A stretch of DNA of 64,000 bases, from positions 496,001 through 560,000 of the forward strand of contig BBSY01000003.1 of NCBI GenBank assembly GCA_000974665.1. The letters are read 5' to 3'. The DNA is from an alpha proteobacterium U9-1i (GTDB lineage Bacteria; Pseudomonadota; Alphaproteobacteria; Caulobacterales; Aquidulcibacteraceae). Positions 26,906 to 34,594 of this stretch are shown in pieces. A model generated the notes under the pieces. It worked only from the letters and a program-made list of their open reading frames with translations, was not told the DNA's origin and searched no databases. Both the position numbers and the translations under genes were made by a program. Position 1 is the first letter of the stretch. Each line of letters opens with the position of its first letter.

Positions 26906-27644
26906 TGTGAAAGATCTCCACGTGCGTGTCGGTGACGTAGAGATCATCAAGGGCCTCTCGCTGAGGGTGCCGGCTGGGGAGACGCATGCCATTATGGGCC
27001 CCAATGGCTCCGGCAAGTCGACACTCGCCTATGCTTTGAGCGGCCGCGATGGCTATGCGGTGACCAGCGGCGCGGCGATCCTGGATGGCGCGGATCTGCT
27101 CTCGCTGACGCCGGAGCAACGCGCGGCTAAAGGCTTGTTCCTGTCGTTCCAATACCCCGTCGAAGTGCCAGGCCTGTCGGCGTTCGTGTTTCTGAAGGCA
27201 GCGCTGAACGCGCAACGTCTGGCGCGCGGCGAAGGCGAAATGCCCGCGCCGCAAATCTTGAAACTGGTCCGCGACAAAGCAGCGGCGCTGAAGATCGATC
27301 CGGAAATGCTGAAGCGCCCCCTGAATGTCGGCTTTTCGGGCGGGGAGAAGAAACGCTTTGAGGCGTTGCAGATGGCGGTGCTCCAACCGCGCTTCGCGAT
27401 CTTGGACGAGACTGATTCCGGGCTCGACATCGACGCGCTGAAGATCGTCGCCGAGAACGTGAACGCCCTGCGCGCGTCGGATCGCGGCATGCTGGTGATC
27501 ACGCACTATCAGCGCTTGCTGGACTACATCAAACCGGACCGCGTGCATGTGCTCGCGCAAGGCCGCATCGTCACCAGCGGCGGCCCCGAACTCGCGCTTG
27601 AGCTGGAGCGCGATGGCTACGACAAATATTTGAGGGCGGCGTGA
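26898..27644 (+). CDS. sufC: Fe-S assembly ATPase SufC
   Basis: ABC-type ATPase that drives the SufBCD scaffold. The 248 residues contain Walker A GPNGSGKST (34-42), the signature FSGGEKKR, and Walker B FAILDETDSGLD with a following D-loop. The start is GTG at 26898, which gives the family N-terminus [13 protein letters not shown]; it overlaps the end of the small membrane protein gene. There are no membrane segments. The stop overlaps the sufD GTG. Confidence 0.95.
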   Translation: MFDVKDLHVRVGDVEIIKGLSLRVPAGETHAIMGPNGSGKSTLAYALSGRDGYAVTSGAAILDGADLLSLTPEQRAAKGLFLSFQYPVEVPGLSAFVFLKAALNAQRLARGEGEMPAPQILKLVRDKAAALKIDPEMLKRPLNVGFSGGEKKRFEALQMAVLQPRFAILDETDSGLDIDALKIVAENVNALRASDRGMLVITHYQRLLDYIKPDRVHVLAQGRIVTSGGPELALELERDGYDKYLRAA

Positions 27645-28510
27645 CGAACGCTTTGCCCACCCGCCGCGACGAAGCGTGGAAGTATTCGGACCTGCGCGCC
27701 GCGCTTGGCGATGCAGCGCCCGCAATGTCGGGCGACGGCACGGTGATCGAGCGTTTGGCGGCGGGTGCGGGTAAAAGCGAAACGCGGTTCATAGGCCCCG
27801 GCGAGAAGGACATTTTTGTCGATGCCTTCGAGTCGCCGGGGTTCGTCGCGGCTGCCGAACGTGTGCATGTGGGCGCCGCCGGCGCTTACCATCGCATCGT
27901 CATCCAGACCGGCGCCGGGGTTCCGTTGTCGTCCTGTCGGGTCGTGCTGGAGGAGGGCGCCACGTTTCGTCAATTCGTGCTCGCCGAGGGCGGCAAGCTT
28001 GCACGCGTGGAGACGATTGTCGACGTTGGCGCCAACGCCCACGTCGAACTGAACGGCGCGTATTTAGCAGCCAAGGGGCGGCATGCCGATTTGACGTCTA
28101 CGATCAGCATAAACGGCCCAGGCGCCGTTGCGCGACAATTGATCAAGGGCGTCGCGCGTAAAGGCGGGCGTGGCGTGTTCCAAGGCAAGATTGTCGTCAC
28201 CCGGGGCGCGCAAAAGGCCGACGCGCAACAATACCATCACGGCATGTTGCTCGAAGCGGGCGCCGAGGTGTTCGCAAAGCCAGAACTGATGATCCATGCC
28301 GACGATGTGCAGTGCGCGCACGGCAACACCGCGGGCGGTCTCGATGAAAGCGCGTTGTTCTATTTGCGCTCACGCGGCATCTCTGAAGCCGAAGCGCGGG
28401 CAATGATGATTGAAGCGTTTCTGCTGGAAACGTTGCCCGATTGGGCTCCGCCCGATGTGCGTGACGAGATTGTCACGCGCGTGCAGAAGTGGCTGAGGGC
28501 GGCCGGATGA
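27641..28510 (+). CDS. sufD: Fe-S assembly scaffold partner SufD
   Basis: SufB paralogue that completes the SufBC2D complex. The 289 residues are shorter than E. coli SufD (about 420), as is common in alphaproteobacteria. It begins NALPTRRDEAWKYSD, typical of the SufD N-terminus, and has the beta-helix segments ending in DDVQCAHGNTAGGLDESALFYLRSRGI, shared with SufB. The histidine in CAHGNT is a conserved feature for cluster assembly. GTG start overlapping sufC. The stop overlaps sufS (ATGA). Confidence 0.95.
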   Translation: MTNALPTRRDEAWKYSDLRAALGDAAPAMSGDGTVIERLAAGAGKSETRFIGPGEKDIFVDAFESPGFVAAAERVHVGAAGAYHRIVIQTGAGVPLSSCRVVLEEGATFRQFVLAEGGKLARVETIVDVGANAHVELNGAYLAAKGRHADLTSTISINGPGAVARQLIKGVARKGGRGVFQGKIVVTRGAQKADAQQYHHGMLLEAGAEVFAKPELMIHADDVQCAHGNTAGGLDESALFYLRSRGISEAEARAMMIEAFLLETLPDWAPPDVRDEIVTRVQKWLRAAG

Positions 28511-29724
28511 AACGCCCGTTCGACATCGACGGCATGCGCGCCGAGTTTCCGATTTTGGGGCGCCAAGTGAACGGGCGTCCGCTTGTCTATCTCGATAACG
28601 CCGCGAGCGCGCAGAAGCCGGAAGCCGTGATCGAGGCCATGGCCGGGGCCATGCGGGGTTCCTATGCGAACGTGCATCGCGGCGTCCACGCGCTCGCGAA
28701 CGAGACGACGGAGGCTTTTGAAGGCGCGCGCGCCAGCGTCGCCCGGTTCATCAATGCTGGCGCGGCCGAACACATCGTGTTCACCAAGGGTGGCACAGAA
28801 GCGATCAACATTGTCGCCGCTGGCATCGATATTCAGGCCGGCGATGAGATCGTGCTCTCGGTGATGGAACACCATTCCAACATCGTGCCTTGGCATATGC
28901 TGCGCGAGCGTAAGGGGGCGGTGCTCAAATGGCTCGACATCGATGACGATGGCGGCATCGATTTGAAGTCGCTCGACGCGTTGATTGGACCGTGTACGAA
29001 AATCGTGGCGCTCACGCATATGTCAAACGTGCTCGGCGCGCGTACGCCGGCGGCCGACGTCGTGGCAGTCGCGCACGCCAAGGGCGTGCCGGTGCTGCTC
29101 GATGGGTGTCAGGCCGTTGTGCACGGTCATGTCGACGTGCGCGCGCTTGATGTCGATTTCTACGCTTTTACCGGCCACAAGCTTTACGGGCCCACTGGCA
29201 TCGGTGTGCTGTACGGCAAGCCGGAGCGGCTCGCGGCGCTGCCGCCGTTTGAAGGCGGCGGTGAGATGATCGACATCGTCGAGCGAGAAAGGGTCACCTA
29301 TAACGAGCCACCCCATCGCTTCGAGGCGGGCACGCCGCCGATCCTTGAAGCCATTGGCCTTGGCGCCGCAATTCAATGGGTGGAGAGCCACGATCGTGCG
29401 GGCATTGCGCGACATGAGGCCGCCCTCCGCGACCGCGCGATGGAGGCGCTGCGTGGGCTGAATTGGGTGAAGCTCCACGGCGAAGCAGCCGATAAGGGTT
29501 CGATTATAGCTTTTTCCGTTGATGGAGCGCATCCACATGATGTGGCGCAAATCCTTGATCGTCAGGGCGTCGCGGTTCGCGCCGGGCACCATTGCGCCCA
29601 GCCGCTGATGCAGCGTCTCGGCGTGACCGCGACCGCGCGTGCGAGCTTTGCCTGCTATAATCGGCTTGAGGAGGTCGATGTGTTCATTGAAGCGCTACAC
29701 AAGGCGCGGAAGCTGCTGGGTTAA
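28507..29724 (+). CDS. sufS: Cysteine desulfurase SufS
   Basis: PLP-dependent desulfurase that supplies sulfur to SufBCD, class II type. The 405 residues start with MKRPFDIDGMRAEFPIL. Lys225 in FTGHKLYGPTG binds PLP and Cys363 in RAGHHCAQP is the persulfide residue on the short loop, both in the SufS places. Normally SufE or SufU relays sulfur, but neither is in this operon. Overlaps sufD (ATGA); sufT follows five bases after its stop. Confidence 0.96.
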   Translation: MKRPFDIDGMRAEFPILGRQVNGRPLVYLDNAASAQKPEAVIEAMAGAMRGSYANVHRGVHALANETTEAFEGARASVARFINAGAAEHIVFTKGGTEAINIVAAGIDIQAGDEIVLSVMEHHSNIVPWHMLRERKGAVLKWLDIDDDGGIDLKSLDALIGPCTKIVALTHMSNVLGARTPAADVVAVAHAKGVPVLLDGCQAVVHGHVDVRALDVDFYAFTGHKLYGPTGIGVLYGKPERLAALPPFEGGGEMIDIVERERVTYNEPPHRFEAGTPPILEAIGLGAAIQWVESHDRAGIARHEAALRDRAMEALRGLNWVKLHGEAADKGSIIAFSVDGAHPHDVAQILDRQGVAVRAGHHCAQPLMQRLGVTATARASFACYNRLEEVDVFIEALHKARKLLG

Positions 29725-29729
29725 GAGAC

Positions 29730-30077
29730 ATGGACAGCGCCACCGCCTCCACGCAACTGCCGCAGGCAGAGCTTGATCGGATCACCGACGAGCTCGTTAC
29801 GCAGTTCAAGACCGTGTTTGATCCTGAGATCCCGGTTGATATCTACGAACTGGGCCTCATCTACAAAGTTGACATTAATGAGCAAGGCCACGTCGACGTG
29901 GAGATGACCCTGACCGCCCCCGGCTGCCCCGTTGCGGGTGAAATGCCTGGATGGGTGGAGGACGCCGCGCGGCGGGTAAAGGGCGTGACCTCGGCTGCCG
30001 TAAACCTCGTGTTCGATCCACCGTGGACGCCGGCGCGGATGAGCGACGAAGCCAAACTCGAACTGAATATGTTGTGA
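29730..30077 (+). CDS. sufT: SufT, DUF59/MIP18-like Fe-S maturation protein
   Basis: A 115-residue DUF59 (MIP18-like) protein. The core reads VFDPEIPVDIYELGLIYKV, then TAPGCPVAGEMPGWV with the conserved cysteine, and ends LVFDPPWTPARMSDEAK. In Staphylococcus and others SufT aids cluster transfer when Fe-S demand is high. It starts after AGAGAC. Placed between sufS and sufA, as in many bacterial suf operons. Confidence 0.94.
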   Translation: MDSATASTQLPQAELDRITDELVTQFKTVFDPEIPVDIYELGLIYKVDINEQGHVDVEMTLTAPGCPVAGEMPGWVEDAARRVKGVTSAAVNLVFDPPWTPARMSDEAKLELNML

Positions 30078-30081
30078 TCAG

Positions 30082-30444
30082 ATGAGCCGCAGGCCGAGAC
30101 CGAAGATTGTCACGCTCACAGAGGCGGCCGCTTCGCGCGTGAAGGAGATCATGGCGTCGTCCGCGAAGCCATGTCTGCGGGTTGGCGTCACCAAAGGCGG
30201 TTGCGCAGGCATGGAATACGTTATGGACTACGCGGACGCTGCGGAGAGCTTCGACGAAGTGATCGAAGACAGCGGCGTCAAGATCCTCGTGAAAGCCGAT
30301 GCGGTGCTGTTCCTCTTGGGTTCGGTGATTGATTACGAGACATCGCGATTGTCGTCGAAGTTCGTGTTCAAAAACCCGAACGAGACCGACGCTTGTGGTT
30401 GCGGCGAAAGCGTCACCATCGAGCCTGCAACCGCGCAAGGCTGA
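30082..30444 (+). CDS. sufA: A-type Fe-S carrier SufA (HesB family)
   Basis: A-type carrier that receives clusters from SufBCD and hands them to target enzymes. The 120 residues contain the three conserved cysteines: Cys41 in KGGCAGMEY, and Cys105 and Cys107 in ACGCGES near the C-terminus. It begins with a short basic tail (SRRPRPK). The gene follows sufT by four bases and is the last obvious Fe-S gene of the operon; a TfoX-like gene comes directly after it. IscA and SufA cannot be told apart with certainty; context favours SufA. Confidence 0.93.
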   Translation: MSRRPRPKIVTLTEAAASRVKEIMASSAKPCLRVGVTKGGCAGMEYVMDYADAAESFDEVIEDSGVKILVKADAVLFLLGSVIDYETSRLSSKFVFKNPNETDACGCGESVTIEPATAQG

Positions 30445-30448
30445 CGTC

Positions 30449-30817
30449 GTGTCGGCTGGCTTTTACGCATTTGTGTCCGAGTTATTTGCTGGCGTCGGCG
30501 CGGTGACGGTGCGGCGCATGTTCGGCGGCGCGGGCGGTTACGCGGAAGGAGTGATGTTCCTCCTGATCGCCGAAGACGCGATCTATCTGAAAGCGGATGA
30601 GGCGTTGAAGGCGGAGCTCCGCGAGGAGGGTTCCGGCCCGTTCGTCTGGATACCCGAGAGCGGTCCGCGTGCTGGTGAGAAGGTTGAGATGGGTTACTGG
30701 CGCTTGCCGGAAGCCGCGTTCGACGATCCAGAGCTTGCCGCCGCCTGGGGCCGTAAAGCGCTGGCTGTGGCGCGTGCGGCGGCGAAGGCGAAACCGAAGG
30801 CGAACAAACGGCGCTAA
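30449..30817 (+). CDS. TfoX N-terminal domain protein
   Basis: A 122-residue protein with only the TfoX N-terminal domain: FVSELFAGVGAVTVRRMFGGAG is the signature start, followed by EGVMFLLIAEDAIYLKADE. In Haemophilus and Vibrio the full TfoX (Sxy) activates competence genes; isolated N-terminal domains have no proven role. The tail is alanine/lysine-rich (AKAKPKANKRR). The likely start is GTG at 30449, four bases after sufA, with little ribosome site. ComF, another competence-linked protein, is about 22 kb away; this may be coincidence. Confidence 0.8.
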   Translation: MSAGFYAFVSELFAGVGAVTVRRMFGGAGGYAEGVMFLLIAEDAIYLKADEALKAELREEGSGPFVWIPESGPRAGEKVEMGYWRLPEAAFDDPELAAAWGRKALAVARAAAKAKPKANKRR

Positions 30818-31062
30818 AAATCCGGCAAGCCGTCCTTATCCAGGTCGCGCGCGCGTTCGGTCCAATTGTCGTCTTCACGCGGCGCTCGGACGCCGAACCA
30901 GCGCGCCAACGGCGTTTCGTGCCATTCCGTTAGGCCAATGCCCAAGGCAATGAGGCTAGACGGAACCAGAAACGCCAACGTCGCAACCAGCGGGGTCGCC
31001 AGGATGTCGCGGAGCGCGCCGCCCTTGAGCCAGATCACGAGGGGGGCAAACACATCCCACAT
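30814..31062 (-). CDS. Small membrane protein with C-terminal DxDxDG motif
   Basis: An 82-residue protein with one or two hydrophobic segments (about 5-15 and 24-45) and a charged C-terminal tail. It ends in RDLDKDGLPDF, which looks like a calcium-binding DxDxDG loop or a thrombospondin type 3 unit. I do not recognise a family. Starts with ATG but has a poor ribosome site; the 3' end overlaps the convergent TfoX gene by four bases. It lies 35 bases downstream of the enoyl-CoA hydratase gene, so co-transcription is likely. Confidence 0.6.
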   Translation of the reverse strand: MWDVFAPLVIWLKGGALRDILATPLVATLAFLVPSSLIALGIGLTEWHETPLARWFGVRAPREDDNWTERARDLDKDGLPDF

Positions 31063-31097
31063 GATTGCAAGGTATCATGCCCTGGTTAGCGAACCGC

Positions 31098-31880
31098 TCA
31101 CGCGCCCTTGAATTGCGCGGGGCGCTTCTGAAGGAAGGCGCTGACGCCCTCGACAAAGTCCGCGGTGTGGCCGGCGTGCTTTTGAGCTTCCCGTTCGGCG
31201 CGAAGTTGTGTGGGCAGGTCGTTGTCGAGCGAATCCCAGATGAGTTTGCGGATCAGCCCGAGCGTACGGGTTGGGCCGTTCGCCAGCTCCAACGCTAACG
31301 CACTCGCGTTCGCGAGCAGTTCGCTGTCGGGGACCAACCGGTTCACCATCCCCCATTCGAGCGCAGTACGGGCCGGCAGTTTCTCGCCGAGGAGCGTGAG
31401 CTCCATCGCCCTTGCGCGTCCGACCATCCGCGGGAGCACGTATGTCGCGCCCGCGTCGGGAACCAGGCCAATGCGTCGGAACGCCTGCAGGAAATAGGCG
31501 TTCTCTGAGGCGACGATCAGGTCGCCCATGAGCGCAAAGCTTGCGCCGGCGCCGGCGGCGATGCCGTTTACGGCGGTCACGAAGGGGATCGGCAGATCGC
31601 GGATGCGCAGCAGCAGCGGGTTGTAGTGCGTCTCCAACGGTTTGCCGGCGTCGATTCGGCCATCCTCATCGCGATGTGGCGCGCCGCCGCTGAGCTTTGC
31701 GCCGGAGCAGAAGCCGCGGCCTTCGCCCGTCAACACGATGCAACGCGCCTCAGAAGCCGCGCGCTCAAACGCATCGGAAACCCCGACGATCATCTCTTCG
31801 TCGATCGCGTTTAACGTCCCCGGATCGGACATCGTGACGACTGCCACACCGGCATCGAGCGCGTATTTTACCTTGGACAT
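31098..31880 (-). CDS. Enoyl-CoA hydratase/isomerase family protein
   Basis: A 260-residue crotonase-fold enzyme. The two oxyanion-hole loops are visible: GRGFCSGAKLSG (about 54-65) and NGIAAGAGASFALMGDLIVAS (about 104-124). The acidic residue pattern near FRRIGLVPDAGATYVLPR resembles PaaG-type isomerase/hydratases. The CoA substrate is unknown. The ATG encodes MSKVKYALD. It lies 58 bases downstream of the GGDEF gene on the same strand. Confidence 0.88.
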   Translation of the reverse strand: MSKVKYALDAGVAVVTMSDPGTLNAIDEEMIVGVSDAFERAASEARCIVLTGEGRGFCSGAKLSGGAPHRDEDGRIDAGKPLETHYNPLLLRIRDLPIPFVTAVNGIAAGAGASFALMGDLIVASENAYFLQAFRRIGLVPDAGATYVLPRMVGRARAMELTLLGEKLPARTALEWGMVNRLVPDSELLANASALALELANGPTRTLGLIRKLIWDSLDNDLPTQLRAEREAQKHAGHTADFVEGVSAFLQKRPAQFKGA

Positions 31881-31938
31881 GAATCTGGCTCCGGTTTCAC
31901 CGGAAGCCTAGACGATGCGAACCTTCTCGCGAAAGGCG

Positions 31939-32994
31939 CTACGCGACGTAAAGGATCGGCGTCGCGTCGGTGGTGACCTGGTTACGACCGTTTCGTTTCG
32001 ACGCGTAGAGGCAGGCGTCAGCACGCTCGACGAGTCCCTGCGGAGTGTCGCCTGGTTGCAGGCGCGCAACGCCGATCGAGACAGTCACTTGGCCCAAATC
32101 TTCGTTGGTTGAACGGCGCCGCAGGCGCTTTGCTTGGATCGCCGCGCGGAGGGCGTCTGCTGTTGCGGCCGCCGTCTTTAAGTCGGCGCGGGGCATGATC
32201 ATTGCGAACTCTTCGCCGCCAAAGCGGCAGATGAGATGATCGGGCCGCGCGTGTCCTTGCAGGGCGCTCGACAAGAAACGAAGGATCTGGTCGCCGGTGT
32301 GATGGCCCCAGGTGTCGTTGAAGCGCTTAAAATGGTCGATGTCGCACATCAGCATGCAGAGCTCGGTGCGAAGCGCGCGGGCTTCGTTTACGCGCATGCG
32401 CAGCGTCTCATCGAACATACGCCGATTGGCGAGACCGGTGAGGCTGTCGGTGAGCGATTCAACGCGCACGGATTCCAGCGTGGACCGAAGTGTGTCGATC
32501 TCGCGTGTGGAGCGCTGCAACTGGGTATTGAGGTGCTGGTTATGGTTGGCCATGTCGAGCGTGGCCGCGGCGAGGCTCGACACGATATGGCGGATTTGCT
32601 CGGGCGCTAGACCGCGGTTCAAGTCTGTTGCCGCGCTCTCGAGCGTTCTTCCGTAATCGTCACTCTTTTCTTCGGCCGATTTCAGGAACGAGACCACTTC
32701 GCTGAGGTCTCGTGCGATCCGCTCGCCGGCGAGCACGATCTGTGCGGAAGCGCGCGCGCCGGAAAAGAAACGCTCGTAGAGCTCGCCGTTGAACTCGTCG
32801 TTGAAATTTTCGCCTGCGCCGACACGGCGGTCGATTTCATCGCGCAGTTGGCTATTCCGGCCGAGCCGATAGGAGAGCCAAACTTCGTAATTTTCGCTGG
32901 TTGCCGCGACACCGTGGAGCCGCATGAGCTCCAAGGTTTCTTGGGCCACGGTCGGCCCCGAGGGGCCCTTCATGACAATATCTGGCTCAGTCAC
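31939..32994 (-). CDS. Diguanylate cyclase (GGDEF) with degenerate I-site
   Basis: Probable c-di-GMP synthase of 351 residues. An N-terminal helical sensor region (about 1-170), including a coiled-coil-like stretch (LNTQLQRSTREIDTLRSTL), precedes a GGDEF domain whose active-site motif is GGEEF at 259-263. The inhibitory RxxD site expected six residues before GGEEF reads RPDH (250-253): the aspartate is replaced by histidine, so feedback inhibition may be weakened. No membrane span, so cytosolic. GTG start with AGGA eight bases upstream is preferred over an earlier TTG. Confidence 0.9.
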   Translation of the reverse strand: MTEPDIVMKGPSGPTVAQETLELMRLHGVAATSENYEVWLSYRLGRNSQLRDEIDRRVGAGENFNDEFNGELYERFFSGARASAQIVLAGERIARDLSEVVSFLKSAEEKSDDYGRTLESAATDLNRGLAPEQIRHIVSSLAAATLDMANHNQHLNTQLQRSTREIDTLRSTLESVRVESLTDSLTGLANRRMFDETLRMRVNEARALRTELCMLMCDIDHFKRFNDTWGHHTGDQILRFLSSALQGHARPDHLICRFGGEEFAMIMPRADLKTAAATADALRAAIQAKRLRRRSTNEDLGQVTVSIGVARLQPGDTPQGLVERADACLYASKRNGRNQVTTDATPILYVA

Positions 32995-33142
32995 GCGGGA
33001 CGTCCTGATTCGAGAGCGAACCAATCGACGCTAGCGGTCTTGAGGTGGATGAGAAGTAAACGTGCCGGCAACCCTTGCATTTGGTAATTGCGCTTACGTT
33101 GCGGATAGGCACTAAAGTTGGCGCGACCGAGGAGACATACCC

Positions 33143-34591
33143 ATGAACAAGCCCGTGACGCCTTCTATCGAAGAAGCCAAAGCGCGCATGCACATGGTGC
33201 TCGAAGTACAGAAGCGCGCGCAGGTGAAACAGGGCCCGCCAGATGCACGGCGCCGAAAGGATCGGCTCGCACGCTGCGTCACCCTCCTGCAAAACCACAA
33301 GGACGAGTTGGTGGCGGCGATGCGTGCGGACTTTGGCGAACGCTCGCGTGACATGAGCATGCTCACCGATGTGGCCGGCGCGATGGGGCCAGCGAAGCAG
33401 GCGATCGCGCAACTCGACGGCTGGATGAAGACGGAGCGACGCAAGGTCACACCGGCGGCCCTGGGTCTGCTCGGGGCCAAGGCCGAGGTGCGCTACCAGC
33501 CCAAGGGCGTGATCGGGGTGATGACGCCGTGGAATTTCCCGGTGCAGCTTTCGTTTGACGCCATCGCCGGTGCATTCGCGGCGGGCAATCGCGTGATGTT
33601 GAAGCCGTCCGAGTTCACACCCGAGACATCCGCGCTGATGGCGCGCTTGATCGACCTCTACTTTGATGAAGACGAACTTGCCGTAATCCTCGGTGGTCCG
33701 GAGGTTGGCGCAGCGTTCGCGGCTTTGCCGTTCGATCACATCATCTTCACCGGCGCGACGTCGGTGGCCAAGCACGTGATGCGCGCCGCGGCGGAGAATC
33801 TCGTGCCCCTTACGCTCGAGCTTGGTGGCAAAAGCCCAGTGCTGGTTGGGCGCAGCGCCGATCTCGCCAAAACGGCCGCGCGCGTAATGGCCGGAAAAAC
33901 CATGAACGCAGGGCAGATTTGCTTGGCGCCCGATTATGTTCTGGCGCCACGCGAGAAGCTCGACGGTTTCGTGGCTGAAGCCGAGACGGCCGTGCGTAAG
34001 ATGTTCCCGACGCTGAAAGACAATGGCGATTATACCGCCATCATCAATCAGCGGCATTTCGACCGCATCAAGGGTCTGATCGAGGACGCGCGTTCAAAGG
34101 GCGCTCGCATCGTTGAGATCAATCCTGCGAGCGAAGATTTCAGCCAACAAGAGCACCGCAAGATTCCACCTACCTTGATCATCGAACCTACGGATGACAT
34201 GGCGGTGATGCAGGAAGAGATTTTCGGGCCCGTTCTGCCTATCAAGAGCTACACGACATTTGGCGAAACGCTCGACTACGTGAACGCACATCCACGCCCG
34301 CTGGCGGCGTACTATTTCGGCGATGACAGCAGCGAAAGCGAACAGGTGCTAGAGCGCACCCATTCGGGCGGGGTCACCATAAATGACGTTATCTTCCACT
34401 TCTCGATGGACGACCTTCCATTTGGCGGCGTTGGCCCGTCGGGGATGGGGTCGTATCACGGCCATGACGGCTTCCTTGAGTTCTCACACAAGAAGGCCGT
34501 GTTCCGGCAGACGCCCAGCGAAGTGACGGCGATGTTTCGTCCGCCTTATGGCGAGGCGTTCCGCAAACAGGTGGCAGCGCGGTTGAAGTAG
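33143..34591 (+). CDS. Coniferyl aldehyde dehydrogenase-like NAD(P) aldehyde dehydrogenase
   Basis: An aldehyde dehydrogenase of 482 residues in the coniferyl aldehyde dehydrogenase branch. Catalytic Glu226 (LELGGKSP) and Cys260 (NAGQICLAPDYV) are present; the cofactor loop FTGATSVAK sits near 202-210, and TPWNFPVQL near 128-136. Family members oxidise coniferyl or other aldehydes to acids. No aromatic-catabolism neighbours lie in the window, so the physiological substrate is open. The start is ATG with GAGGAGA upstream. Convergent with the helicase gene, with only three bases between the stops. Confidence 0.9.
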   Translation: MNKPVTPSIEEAKARMHMVLEVQKRAQVKQGPPDARRRKDRLARCVTLLQNHKDELVAAMRADFGERSRDMSMLTDVAGAMGPAKQAIAQLDGWMKTERRKVTPAALGLLGAKAEVRYQPKGVIGVMTPWNFPVQLSFDAIAGAFAAGNRVMLKPSEFTPETSALMARLIDLYFDEDELAVILGGPEVGAAFAALPFDHIIFTGATSVAKHVMRAAAENLVPLTLELGGKSPVLVGRSADLAKTAARVMAGKTMNAGQICLAPDYVLAPREKLDGFVAEAETAVRKMFPTLKDNGDYTAIINQRHFDRIKGLIEDARSKGARIVEINPASEDFSQQEHRKIPPTLIIEPTDDMAVMQEEIFGPVLPIKSYTTFGETLDYVNAHPRPLAAYYFGDDSSESEQVLERTHSGGVTINDVIFHFSMDDLPFGGVGPSGMGSYHGHDGFLEFSHKKAVFRQTPSEVTAMFRPPYGEAFRKQVAARLK

Positions 34592-34594
34592 GCT

